Positions 46,028 through 57,690 of a stretch of DNA of 64,000 nucleotides are shown one piece after another. A model generated the notes under the pieces. It was not told the origin of the DNA. It did not search any database and saw only the letters and a program-made list of their open reading frames with translations. This stretch comes from Corinectria fuckeliana (lineage: Eukaryota > Ascomycota > Sordariomycetes > Hypocreales > Nectriaceae): the NCBI GenBank assembly GCA_019137255.1, contig WPDH01000060.1, positions 434,001 through 498,000 of the forward strand, written 5' to 3'. A program made the translations under genes and the position numbers. Position 1 is the first letter of the stretch. Each line of letters starts with the position of its first letter.

Positions 46028-49000
46028 CTAGCACTCCATATCCCCACCTAGCGCCGCCCAGACCTTGCCTGCTTCAGGCTGCTGTGGCTTCTTTTTCTTC
46101 AGGCCAACGAAGCGGCGGCCGGGTGCCTTTGTGGCCTCCTCCTCGGCGGCAGCCGTCAGTTTCCACGAGGCAGCGCGACCGGCGACGGCGCTCCAGCCAC
46201 CTGCGCCGGGACGCCGGGGCACCTCGCGACGAGTGATCTCGCCGTTGTCATCAGCATGGCAGAGCAAAACGCCCTCGGCGATCTTTTCGCGGCGAAGCGT
46301 CTGGTCGAGCCGGGGTTTGAGACTCGTGAGGCTGGTCTCAACCGAGGCGGAGCTTCCGAAGGCAGCGTACTGCGCCGTGACCTTTAGGAATACCTCGTCG
46401 TTAGGCTCGATGTGGGTGATGAAGTCGGCATTGAACTGGAAGGATGGGAGCGTCGCAAGGTCCGTCTCGAGGGCGGACATGATCTCCTCGATCGTGATGC
46501 CGAAGCGAGGCGCTGTGAGAACAAGGCCGTTGAAGGGTTCGGTCCCCATTGCCGGGGGGCTCGGGGGGCGAATGGCAGCTTCAGCCGCAGCCTGGGCGGC
46601 CTGGGTCGCTCGGATCTTGACGCACTGGGCGAGCGTCTTAGACGGTGCGGAGACGAAGCGGTCTGACTTCCAGACTAGCACAGAGCGTTGAGCATCGTAG
46701 TCGTCGCTCTTGCTCTCGAGGCCAAAGTCCTCGGCAAGCAGATGTAAAAACTGGCGGGATTGGTTGCGCATGGGCTCGTACCGAAGGCGGACCTCGTCCG
46801 GGTTGGCGGCAAAGACACGAAACTGACTCTCTTGACGGTCGCCCCAGGTAGTGAACTCCTTGTAGAGCTTGAGGGTGTTGTCAGAAAAGGGGATGTGGTC
46901 ATTGGTATGAGTTGCAGGGTCAATGTTGAGGGCGGCAGCGAGACGGCGGTTGCGGTCAAGGCGCTCGCACTCATCGTCGCATTTGGGTTCTGGGCGGACA
47001 GGATCCGAGTTCTGGGAGCCAGCGAGACACTTGAATTCCTTCTTGTGATTGCCGCAGGGGCATGAGATAAACATCTTCAACTGACAGGCTGCTGACTCAT
47101 TGCAGGCTGGAATTGCATGTTAGTGAGATGCTGCGCTCAGTAAGAGGGATAAAGATGAGCTCACGAGTTTGACCATGGCAGACGTTCTGGCAAGGATGGT
47201 TGCAGAAGAGTTTAGGCTTTCCACATGTTTGCTCACAGCCGTTCTGGGCGTCGCCACATTCGCCAGGACGATGGCAGAGCTTTCGGCATGCGTGAAGTCT
47301 GGATGCTGTGTCAGTATCTTTGTTTCCTAATATATCTCTGTGCAGAGCACATACCCGCACTGGAGCTTCTGTCCGCAAGGCTCCCCGCAATGGGCCTGCT
47401 GAATATGGCATGGCTTGTTGGCAAACTTCTTCTTCCCACAAGCACACGTCTTCTCGGTCAGGTAGGGGCAGGGAGGACATTCAACATCGTCAGCGTGGCA
47501 CTGGTGGTCAACCGTAGGATGGCCACAGGCTGGCTGTCGCCTACACTTCGATGTACAGTCTGGTTGGCGAGTTCCGCAAGGCTGAGGCGGATGTAAAACA
47601 GTCGCTCCGCAGCTGCAGCTGATTTCATTCCAGATGGCCTCGGGGCAAGTCGAGCAGGGCCCACGATGACAGAGCTTCTCGCATAGGTGGCTGCCGCACT
47701 TCAGGGGTCGACCGCAGATCTGGAGGCAAATGTGCTCGGCTTCAACTGGCAGGGAGTCAACTGCAGACCGTTGCTTCTTCTGTTGGGCAATCCTCAGTTG
47801 CGCCTTCTTTTCGCCTGAACAGCAACGTTCGCCGCATCGGTGACGTCCACAGTTCCTGTTTGCTTGGCAAACTTTGAAGCACAGAGGATGCTGAACATCT
47901 CCCTGATGGCAAATCGTCCGGCTTGTGACTCGACCGCAGCGGCAATCGATATCCATGAGCTCGCTGCATGGACTGCAATCGCCAATATGACACAGAGAGG
48001 TGCAGAGGTGGCCGCATGGGAGCAGCTTCTCACATGGCTTGTCGCAGTGAAAAATCTCATCCTCGCAAGATCGTCTCGGATGGTCCATGAGCTCTTCAAG
48101 GAAGGTTTTTCCACAGGGGCAGTGTTTTACCACATCCGGAGCCAACGGGCAGTGGGCCGGCAATTCATCTTGGGAGTGGCAAGATGTCTCGCATTTGTGA
48201 ACACCACAGTCGTAGGCTCTTCCACACGTGTTTCCACAGTTGAAGGAGCCTGTAAACCAAGAGACGTTTGTTGGGTCATATGAATCGCACACATCGTCTT
48301 GTTGGAAACATTTCATCTCCTTCTCAATCTTTCCGCAGTAGCACTTGACCGTAATCAGGACGGGACAATCTCCACAGAGTCCTGGGTGGCACGGCTGGGA
48401 GCAAACATGCTCTCCGCAAGACAGGAAGTCACCACAGGGCTCACGACAGCTCCAGCCATTGTGATAGTCGGTTTCCCTGCAAGGCTTGCGGTTTGTTTGC
48501 TTGCCACAGTAGCAAGGCTCCGGCGGGCTCAGCACTGCACAAGGCGGGCAAGGCCCAGCGTGACATTGAAGAGGGCAGGGGTGAGGACAGGTCGATTTCG
48601 GTTTCGAACATGTCTGTCCACAAGAGTGTGGAGGCAGAAAGTTGCTGGCCCGACTTGGGCTGGTTTCCTTGCCGCACCAACAGTGGTAGGAGTTGGGACC
48701 TTCGGATAGGTGCGAGTTGCAGCCAGGGCAGCGCCAGACAGGGTCGCCAGAGTTGTTGTCGATCTTCATAGAGGTGTCATACCATTCCCGGGCACAGTGG
48801 AGATGTACGACGGTCCAACATGTGTTGCACGACCAGATTTCGCATTCTCGAGTGACTTCCTCGGTACAGACTCGGCATTCGTAGTTCAAGGTGTTGATGT
48901 CCTCCTGAATCCGCTGCCACAGTTCGGATGCGGTGGACTTTGGAACTTCTGGCCTAGACTTCTTTGGCTTCCGTCGATTCCTTGACCTCGAAGATGTCTG

Positions 49001-49543
49001 CGCTTGGGGTTGAGAACTAGGGGATGGGTCAGTATGATACATCCAGCATTGATGTCACAAGTTGGCGACATGTTACCTTCTTGAAGGAACCGGTTGGCCA
49101 GGGACGAACTCGGGGGCGTCTGCGCTCAGAGATGGTAGTTCTTCCGTGCCCGTTTGGTTGACTTGGTCGGCATTCGTGGTTAAGCGACCTCCGAACCGCC
49201 GTTGAGGTCCCACTTGGAAAGAGCCTCGGGGCTGGGTGTTTGAGCCACGAGCACCCCCAGCGCGTCCGCCGCGTCTATTTCGCCGGCCCCTCGAGGCACC
49301 TGAGCTTTCAGGAGTAGAGGACTGCTCTGGTTGGGCCGTCGTCTGGGCTGGAGCGGCAGAACTGGGCTCCGGGGCGTGTCTCTCGGTAGGGGCGTTTCTA
49401 CCCCCGCGAGAGGCTCCATTTGCACCTCCATTCCCTCGGCCGCGTCCCCTTCCTCCGCGACCTCTGCGGCGTCCTCCACGTGAACCGCTTCCTCCGGATT
49501 CCAGAGCCTGGCTGGGAGCCTGTTGCCCCTCTCCCTCAGGCAT
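46028..49543 (-). CDS. NF-X1-type zinc-finger protein (Fap1/NFX1 homologue)
   Basis: Probable E3 ubiquitin ligase and nucleic-acid-binding regulator of 1,113 residues, in four exons: 49543-49077, 49016-47355, 47298-47165 and 47106-46028, with phases checked. Residues 1-150 form an Arg-Gly-rich disordered leader. A RING/PHD-like finger follows (about 203-256, from CRVCTEEV to WRCPGC). A long array of NF-X1 Cys/His repeats (about 265-760) shows recurring units such as CGEHVCSQPCHPGLCGDC and CGRHRCGERC. An R3H domain follows near residues 868-888 (SRQFLHLLAEDFGL). The yeast homologue Fap1 binds FKBP12 and affects rapamycin sensitivity; human NFX1 is a transcriptional repressor (family knowledge). 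The third exon restores the Cys-rich repeat when the acceptor CATCCAG is used; the nearer ACACAG acceptor would shift frame. Confidence 0.94.
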
Positions 49544-52500
49544 AGCTGCGGCGATGGCAAGCTTTGATAATGCAGCTGACGTCGTGGTGGCGATTGGGCG
49601 AGTGCAAGTGGGAGTGCGCTTTGTGAAATACAGCGTCTTCGTAGAAAGAAAAGAAACAGGGAGGTCACCACTCCGGCAAACTGAGAATGAGGAGAAGGTG
49701 AAGATGCAACGGAGAGCCAGGAGACGGAGACGGAGATGTGGACAAGGTTATAGGTTTCTTTTGATGTTTCGTGGGCGACGTACAAAGTACAAAGAGGCGT
49801 TTGTCTTGGTGGGGCACTCAGCTGTGGCAAAGGCCTGCCTTCCATGTGCCCCTCCCAAATCGCCATTGCAGTGCTGCACTGTATTTGGTGATTCAGTCCG
49901 GATTACTGTACTGTGCCTCGCTGCACTTGTGCCCCTCCACTATCAATTTTTGCAGAGGCTGTGGTGCCCGGCAGCTCTTAGTTAATTACTCCGTCACTGC
50001 CGGATTGGCTTGTCGTCAGAATGAGTCACTCAGGCTCTGCCCCCAGCTTCGCCTTCATTTGTTAGTGGTCGAACAAGAAAAAGGCATTCAAGGAAGAGTC
50101 ATACGAGCGATCAAGTCACCTCATTTACTTTGTATTTTTCCCAATCTAGAAGGCTCTATAATGATAAAATGCCCCTTGCTTCTATTGCTTCTAGATCAGA
50201 CTCATCAGTGGTATAGACTCACCACATAATGTGATGCCTAGCGATAGTGCGTTCCGCCACTCCACTCCGGTAATCCCACTGTGCAACCACTGTGCCGTGC
50301 AGGGTAAGTAGGGTGTCAAAAATCCGTCAGAACATCCATAACTGTATGTCATGAATCACAGTCTCTCGCACTTTAAATTGCTTGCCTTGCTTCTGCAAAC
50401 TGTTCATCTCCTATGTCTCCTTTTTTTTTCCCGCAGTTCTCGCGACCTATATTTTGGTGCCTTTGAGTTGGACTAACAAAAGGTATTGGGCAAGTTGTAG
50501 CACAAATTCTAACGGAGCATCCAACGTGTAATCGACAAGGAGCCATCTAAGTACTACACGTCATTTGCAAAGATGTCGTATTTCTTACCGCCTAGGACAG
50601 CTCCTGATGGAGCCCTGGGCCTTACACGTCCTATCTAAGTAGCTAAGACCAAGCTGGTGGTTTACCAAAAAGAGCAGAAGACGTAGGCCTACACTTACAC
50701 CAAGACCAAACACAGTCACAACCTGTAATTTGCGTCTGCTGGATACCTACCTATCTTGATAGCGCACCTACCGCCCTATCTAATTCTTACCAAGTACGAA
50801 ACATGGCTGCACTGAACAAATCTGGAGCTTCATCTCCATTAGTGGCTAGTATACTATATCTGAGTGACGAGCTCCCGCGTTGTATACCTCATCCAGGAAC
50901 CTGGACATGTATGGTTCGCTTCTACCGAGCAACTCGGACTTGTCTCTGCGTTTGTCTCAATTTCGTCTTCCCCGCCGTTGTAATGGCGGAGCATGCAGTG
51001 GGTGTGCGAGAACGTCAGAACTTGTGAGCTAACTCGTTGCATGAAAAGTATCAAAAATCAATGCTAACAGAGGAAACCTCGCAGAATAAGGTTGTCTGTT
51101 GGTGTGCAATGCAAACCACGCAAAGATTGCGGTAGCCTAGGACATCGTATATGACCAAGTAAGTAAACACTCATCGCCAACTCGTATGCCTAGCAGCCAT
51201 GTACTCCGCACAATGGATGTTCTCGACTGGAGAGGCTCGCTCGTGGTTACTCAGGGCTAGTATCAAGACCCTAACGCCAGATCTACCCGGTGCCATCGAA
51301 TGCCCCATGAAGGGGTGGACGGACAATCGGGGTTTCTAGTTATCTTCATGAGATGAATGGGCATCGCGGGATCCTTATTTGTGGCGGCTCTACAGACCGG
51401 GGTATCGAGATCCCACGGTGCACTGCGGGGACGGACCTGGTGACATACTCTAGATCCCAACGCGGTACACCAAGACCCAACCAAGAGTAAGACCGAGTGT
51501 TCGTATGGATGTGCTATCCGGAGGTCATGATTGCGAGTGCTCAACGGACGCGCTCTGGTGTCGGCTCCTGGCTAAGGACGGCATTCACCCGCTAAGCCCG
51601 GCGATATCAGTAGAGTTGATGTCAATTGCTTCGTCCTTGACGGCGGCGTTCCCGTTGAAGACATTCCGCCAAGGTGCGCGACGTGGCCGTAGTGGGTAAC
51701 TGGCGCATATGGCTACGGTTTTAGCGGTTCTGGCGCTTGAAGGCGCATGCCATTGACACTACCCGAGACTGCTTCAAGACAGTGACATCTAATTCTCCGT
51801 ATAGCGTATAGCACGTTAGTCAGTGAAGGGGTCAGCAAGCCTGCGCGTATGGAATATGCATGTTTCGTTTGCGTGGATGGTTTCTTTAAGTTTAATTTCA
51901 ACCCGGGCAGCGAGCATGGATTAATGCAGCCGTGGCTTTCTGCTATTTGCCTCCGTGGCCTCTAGGAATCCACAGGGTCAGGGGGGTATAGTATTACTCC
52001 GTACCACGGAGTTAAAACATCAGGGCCTGCAAGTACCGAAACTCGCGGAAAGGGGAAACGGCTTAGCTCGCGAGTCAGCACTATCGTATTTTAGGTCGTG
52101 GATATGTAGGCCAGCGATCCGTCCAGGGGAAGCATAAGCCATAATTCGCTCATCTCATTACAAAGTCCCCTATTAAATGCTCCGTTTTCGAGGCTCAGGT
52201 CCTGGTACTTCGTGATTATGGGGCTGATACTACAGTACACGTATTAGGTCTAGTAGGTAGTAATCTTGGGCGTTTGAGATGAGGCTGGACTTCTCTATAT
52301 AATCGAATAATGGATTCAATGGCGACGGCTGCTCATCGCAATGCACCGAGCATGAGTATCTAACTCTCGCCCTGCTTTGAGCCTCTTTCATACCTAAGGC
52401 GTCAACATCCTCCGTCTACATCCCGTGATGCACAAAGTACGTACCCCGTACATCCATCCCGTCTAAATGCCCAATAGGTAGGTGCACCCCGGCAACCCTT

Positions 52501-52895
52501 TACGAAACGTGCTGAGCTAAAGCATGACTCGATCCACTTCCTGGCTCGTGCTCTTGTAGGTAACCACCGATCCCAGAAGGAGCAAGCCCGCAATTCAGGA
52601 GGACTTCTGTTTTGGACTCGGTCCTGTCCGTAGACCAACTTAGACTGCTATTAGATGCGGCCCCCTCACCGAAGACGCGCGCTGATCTTTCTGTCCCTCA
52701 CGAGATACGTTCTGCGGCCGGGCATGGAGCTGTCTTGACATCCATCTTCTTCGGTAAGACCGGGCCCGCGACCGACGACCCGGTGGACTTCCCCCGTAAC
52801 TGACGTCGATAGTTCGTTCGGTGCTGTTTGAAACGATCCCTCTGGTCGGTCATGTCGCTCATCGTCTCCAACTGGCCAGCTGTACCATACCAATC
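49544..52895. other. Gene-poor intergenic region
   Basis: 3.35 kb with no supported gene. It starts with the NF-X1-type promoter. Frames stay below about 150 codons apart from the opposite-strand frame overlapping the NF-X1-type 5' end, and none has a recognisable product. A TACCTACCTATCTT-type motif occurs near 50744. Base composition is mixed; it may hold old, unrecognisable remnants. Confidence 0.5.
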
Positions 52896-54149
52896 ATGAA
52901 GTCAATCATACTCAACCTAGTACTGGCCGTCGTCTGGCTCATCCTGTTTCGATACTGTCAAAACCATTCATTCTACGACCCGTCGTCATTCTTCCACGAC
53001 CCGTTACGTGCCTACGCCCAGACCTACTCCGCCGTCAGAGAGACCGAGTCTGACCAGTTCCTCGTCAAAGCGGCCTCGACCCCGGCGACTGCGGCCCAAC
53101 CTTGGATATATCAGGGCAAAGATGTGGGATACGACGCCACCAAGAAGCCGGAGGGGGTGAGCCTCTGCATTGGGGTCCCGAGTATTCGTCGCGACAGAGA
53201 GCAGTTCATCGCGAGGACCGTTGGATCGTTGGTCGACTCCCTTACCCCCGAGCAGCGGAGACGGGTCAGCGTCAAGGTACTGCTGGCAGACGATATCCCA
53301 CAGCAGAATCCTGCGTACGGCGAGGCCTGGCTCCATAACATTGCCGACGAGGTGTTTGTCTACGGTGCCGACCAAGTGGCACTCGGCGAATATCGGGAAA
53401 TCACGAATACTTCGCTTCGCTGGGCATACGAAGACCCCCGCAACAAGCGCGTCCAAATCGATTATGCCAACCTGATCGCATCGTGTAAAGACCAAGGCTC
53501 TGATTACTTTGTCTTGATCGAAGACGATGTCATCACTTCTCGAGACTGGTTTGAACGACTGATCAGCTCAATCGAGAAGGTGGAGGCGCAAAGCACCGGG
53601 CAGGACTGGCTCTATCTCCGATTGTTCTACACCGAGGTCTACCTAGGCTGGAACTCTGAGGAGTGGCTCTACTACGTCGGAAACAGTCTCCTGATATATA
53701 TGGTAGTTGTTGGCATGACGCTGCTTTGGCGATGGAAGAGTCCATCGATGAGACACTTGAAGGCAGTTGATCTCGTCAAGGCCAACACCGTCTTGATTTA
53801 CATCATGACGGGCTGGTTGACAGCGTACATTGCGCTGTACTTTATGGCAGGAAGGCTTTTGGTCAGCCCTTACAGAGTCGGTGTCCGTGAGATGCCGCAA
53901 TACGGGTGTTGTGCGCAGGGCCTCGCAATGCCACACCGAAACCTCGCAATGTTAGAGCATAGCCTGAGAGAGCCGCCATACAAGCTTGCCGGGGACTCCT
54001 TTATCGACATGGTCGCCGAGCGAGAGGGCTTGAAGAGATGGGCCATGGTTCCCAGCGTGCTACAGCATATCGGCATCAGATGCTCATCCGACCAAGGGTA
54101 CCTCAAAACGACCTGGAACTTTAGTTTTGAGAAGGGACCGTTGGAGTGA
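52896..54149 (+). CDS. PGAP4-like glycosyltransferase (TMEM246 family)
   Basis: Single-exon gene for 417 residues. It resembles PGAP4/TMEM246, a Golgi enzyme with a GT-A fold that is interrupted by a pair of membrane segments; the mammalian enzyme adds GalNAc to GPI anchors. The ATG at 52896 gives an N-terminal membrane anchor at about residues 2-20 (KSIILNLVLAVVWLILFRY); the frame is open further upstream but has no earlier ATG. The donor-binding acidic motif VLIEDDVITSRDW places the Glu-Asp-Asp at 209-211. The paired membrane segments lie at about 263-279 and 298-318. A Cys-Cys pair (YGCCAQG) and SSDQGYLKTTWNFSFE lie towards the C-terminus. No lesion was seen, unlike its neighbours to the right. 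The activity of fungal members is not known to me, so the substrate is inferred. Confidence 0.82.
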   Translation: MKSIILNLVLAVVWLILFRYCQNHSFYDPSSFFHDPLRAYAQTYSAVRETESDQFLVKAASTPATAAQPWIYQGKDVGYDATKKPEGVSLCIGVPSIRRDREQFIARTVGSLVDSLTPEQRRRVSVKVLLADDIPQQNPAYGEAWLHNIADEVFVYGADQVALGEYREITNTSLRWAYEDPRNKRVQIDYANLIASCKDQGSDYFVLIEDDVITSRDWFERLISSIEKVEAQSTGQDWLYLRLFYTEVYLGWNSEEWLYYVGNSLLIYMVVVGMTLLWRWKSPSMRHLKAVDLVKANTVLIYIMTGWLTAYIALYFMAGRLLVSPYRVGVREMPQYGCCAQGLAMPHRNLAMLEHSLREPPYKLAGDSFIDMVAEREGLKRWAMVPSVLQHIGIRCSSDQGYLKTTWNFSFEKGPLE

Positions 54150-55344
54150 GGACAAGAGAAGGAACCCTTGCGGGATTGGTCTGGATATTTCAACAAACCG
54201 AAGCCGGCTGGTCGCAAAAACCGACTGTTCTGCCCAGGAACCTTGCCGAGTGCTCATTGCCTTTCAGCAACTCAGCCAACCCAACCATGAACTGTGCCGT
54301 ATCAGTCGCGACCTTGCCTGCTACCGGAACCGCTCAGCTACTAGCACACCGTATCGAGGCGAAATCCGCATTGAAGCCAGGCATTTTCATGCCCTGGTCA
54401 GAGAAACGACCGATGCAGACATGTCCACAAGAGGGTGCGGTCGGGCTTACTCGGTGAATCGGACAAGGCGAAAAGATAGCGATGGAGGTGCAAGTCCAGA
54501 ACTGCACTTTGGGCGAACCCTCGGTAGCCGCCGCTAATCATTAAAGAAAGAAGATAAGAGGGCGGCAAGCGTCACCGAAAGAAAGCGTACGGGAGAGGCT
54601 GGGACTGGCTTCCCAGCCCGAAAGCCTGCTCGGGATGCGGTTCACCCACCCTTGGTCCAACACTTTGGTCAATCGGTTTGACTAATGACCATGCGAGCGC
54701 CAGAGTCTAGGGTCCATCTCTTGTCCCGGTGGATCTCGCTGTCAGATCGCCGGAGTAGCGGAGAATGGTGGTCTGGGGTCCCCAACATCTTCGAACAGCC
54801 ATTTAAACCCCAAAGCATCCTTGGACCTGTCAGAACTGAGACGGCCCCCTGGCTGCCCTCGGCTGGATACCATGAGCAGAATAGCATGTATCAAGCTAAA
54901 GAAATACAGAATAGTTGATAGAAAGAAAAAAAAGAAAAAAAGGGTCGAATGCTATAAATCCAGACTTGAGTTTCAGTATTATGCACTCAAGAACCAGTCC
55001 ACATCTAGGATGTGTTTGTGCAAGCTCAAATGTTTGAAAAGAGGTTGGCGATACTTAGGTGAGGAATTAGAACAACACTACAACGAACAGGGAGGAGGCG
55101 TACCTAATAACAGCAACAGCAGTGATCAACAGAACACCAGCTTCAGGCCTAGGTAGCTAAAATAGGAAGGCGGTAAGTCACTCAGTTACTCCCCTCTCTA
55201 TGCTGTTAGCAGGTGCTGACAACCTGAGGTTTATAGGTATAAACACAAATACGAGGGTACATAAAGAGACGAGATAACCACCAATCTAGCAGAAAGATCT
55301 CATAACCCTCAGTCCTCATCTCCTCTGAAACCAGCAGTACCGAG
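54150..55344. other. Intergenic region with hairpin-rich segment
   Basis: 1.2 kb between the glycosyltransferase gene and a HET-domain pseudogene. A GC-rich segment at 54470-54660 has several strong stem-loops (see separate entry); the part from 54890 to 55340 is A-rich and unremarkable. Confidence 0.5.
54470..54660 (+). other. Hairpin-rich segment, possible structured RNA or intron fossil
   Basis: Closely spaced stems can be drawn by eye: AGGTGCA with TGCACTT (about 54485-54508), GCCGCC with GGCGGC (about 54529 and 54565), GGCTGGG with CCCAGCC (about 54597-54619), and CCCGA with TCGGG (about 54618-54636). The order and compactness recall self-splicing intron domains, but I could not place a catalytic core. 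It is listed only as a structural observation. Confidence 0.25.
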
Positions 55345-57664
55345 ATGATATGTCACTTTTGTCTACAAAATGTCCTTAGGTCCTCCAAGTCATGGGACGT
55401 TCATCACACAGACCCCTGCCTTTTTCGCTCATCGGCCAATTCTGGATGTGTCTTTTGCGCAAGGCTAGCCGAAGAGCTAGGCAGTAGCTTAGACGACATC
55501 GAGCCCATCTTTAATACCAAGGGCTCCGGGGAAGCAGTCTACCGATGGAGCATCTAAAAAGCCCCTAAGATCAGGGAGAGCTAAGAGCAAGTTACGGTCA
55601 CGTTCAGGCCACTCTCCAGTACCGAAGGTCTAGTAGATGTTCGCTTTTCAACGCTTCCAGCGCAAGGTCATCCCAGCCGCTTCCTTTCTTACGTCCACTT
55701 GGTTTACACTTGACTCACACCTGAACCAGACCTTGGCCTCCTGCCAACGCAAGGTCTACTCGACTATGACACTGGCTCTGAAGACATGCGACAAAATCAG
55801 ACACTGGATCACATGCAATGAATCCCACCCCTAGTGTGCTCGCCGCCACAAGGATCGTGGCCTGGTCCCTACAAGGCTCTTAGACTTAGGTTCAGGCGAC
55901 CCTTCATGGCCAACGCGTCTTGCTTGCCTTATCGAGACAAAGCCGGGTTTCCGTGAGCCCTACGTGACTCTTAGCCATTGTTGGGGGGAGAAGCGCTTCT
56001 TGAACTTGGAGGATGGCAATTTGGAACAGTTCAAAGGTTCCGGGTTGCCTCGGGAGACTTGGTCGAGAACAAGAATTTCGCGCAAGCTATTGATGTTGCT
56101 CGAAAGCTCGGTGCTCGATACATGTGGATCGACTCGCTATGCATCAATCAGAGCGAATTGGACGATGATCTCGAATCGCGAGACTTTATAAAGAGGGGCA
56201 ACTGATGCATCGATACTACCGAAACTCGTGGTGTAACCTTGTTGCGCCCGACTCGAAGGATTGTGAAGGAGGCCTATTCCGCAAGCGTACACGACACATG
56301 GCTTGGATGGCCCCTTCGCGTTATAGTTCTGAAAAGTGGTCTCCCCTTTTCGGAGATGGGACTTGGTACATCATGGCCGTAGACATGTGGTCAAAATGTC
56401 TACTCAAAAGCCATATATACACACGGGGCTGGGTTTTCCAAGGCGAGTAGCAGTTCATCCAATCTGTACCCGTATGCTAGCTAACCCCGTCAAACCAGAA
56501 CGTCTACTTACACTACGCCTGGTGCATTTCTCCTCGGACCAGGTTTTCTGGGACTGCGCAACTATGAGTGCTTGCGAGTCTATCCCAGACGGGTTACCAG
56601 CGCCTCTAGATGTGGTTGCAGCAACCGACCGTCACTGGCGAAGGCGCCTTCAAGACTCCGCAATCTCCATTGAGCCCATGGTCACAACTGCCTTCGATTC
56701 CCTGGACCAGTTCTGGAAGACGGCTGTCGCCACATATACTCAATGCGTCTTGAAGCTTCCGAGCGATAAGCTCAATGCGTTTTGGGGAGTAGCGAAGCTG
56801 GTCCGAGATGCTTTGGGCGAAGAGTATGGCGAGGGCCTCTGGGCTTCTGACTTGCACGAGCAGTTGGCGTGGAGGTCCGCCAGCGCAAGCCTTTTGCCTC
56901 AGCCCAAAGAGGAGGCGGCCGCCAAAAAGGAGAAGGCCAAGGATAAAACGAAAGTCGTCAGTTTCCCTTCATGGTCGTGGGCTTCTTTCAAAGGGCCTAT
57001 TGTGGTTGTAGACAGATCCCCGGCAAGCCCTCGCTTCTATCGGGCCACTGGCCATGACGGACGAGAGATTGCGTTCCGACTGAAGAAGCGACTATTCAAG
57101 ATTCGGGACGCTGAGGCTTTTGACGATTGGAAGACGGAGCTGGCAGGCATGGGAGAGAAGCTCAAAAGCAAATCACCCGTTAGGGCTCATGAACTAAAAG
57201 TCGGGGCAGTGGATACACATACTACGTTTAAGACGACTAAAGTGGCAGATTTCTCCCCTGAACTCGACGGTAATACCTACGCCATACAAGGGTATATTGG
57301 CCATGGAGTTCTAGAGTCTCCGAAGAACGGGGTTGGCTGTGTAATCGTCATCGGAGGACAGCAACACTCGGACGAATCATTCAAAGCCTTTCCCGATTAC
57401 CAGCCCCAGGACAGTTTGTACAAGTTTCTGCTTCTCGCCGCGTCATATGACGACGATACGTTTCGGAAGTATTCAGGCCTTGGCGTTCTAGTGGAATCTA
57501 TCGGGAAAGCGAGCGAGATTCGCTTTAGGCGTGTTGGTGCTTTCAGGTTTCTCGGCGTAGAACAAGCTGACTGGAACATTCTTCGACGAGCATGTGGCCA
57601 GACTCCAGAGGAGATTGCATCGGAACTCAAGGCTGACGATGGTTTGAAACTCTGGCTAGAGTGA
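55345..57664 (+). pseudogene. HET-domain (heterokaryon incompatibility) protein, broken
   Basis: Remnant of a fungal nonself-recognition gene of the HET family, whose intact members trigger cell death after fusion of unlike hyphae. The Cys-rich N-terminus (MICHFCLQNVLRSSKSWDVH) runs 55345-55557 and ends at a TAA. Further stops occupy 55558-55860. The HET core resumes near 55867 (PTRLLDLGSGD) through YVTLSHCWG, shifts frame near 56065, continues as VARKLGARYMWIDSLCIN to a TGA at 56203, shifts again, and shows RGWVFQ followed directly by a stop at about 56450. The C-terminal half is open from about 56500 to 57664 (VHFSSDQVFWDC, VSFPSWSWASFKGP, end LKLWLE). At least three stops and two shifts make function very unlikely. 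It converges on the STAND remnant with only 26 bp between stop codons. Confidence 0.88.
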
Positions 57665-57690
57665 GGAGAGGACAGCTACGACAGCATCTC

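Noticed and set aside
47303..47308. Nearer ACACAG acceptor for exon 3 of the NF-X1-type gene
   Set aside because: It puts the exon out of frame; the CATCCAG acceptor at 47299 restores the Cys-rich repeat.
49236..49985. 249-codon plus-strand frame overlapping the NF-X1-type 5' end
   Set aside because: Antisense shadow of the Arg-Gly-rich leader, rich in Pro/Arg; no domain.
54470..54660. Group II intron as a firm call
   Set aside because: Some stems and loops look similar, but no domain V with paired termini could be drawn and no reverse-transcriptase frame is near.
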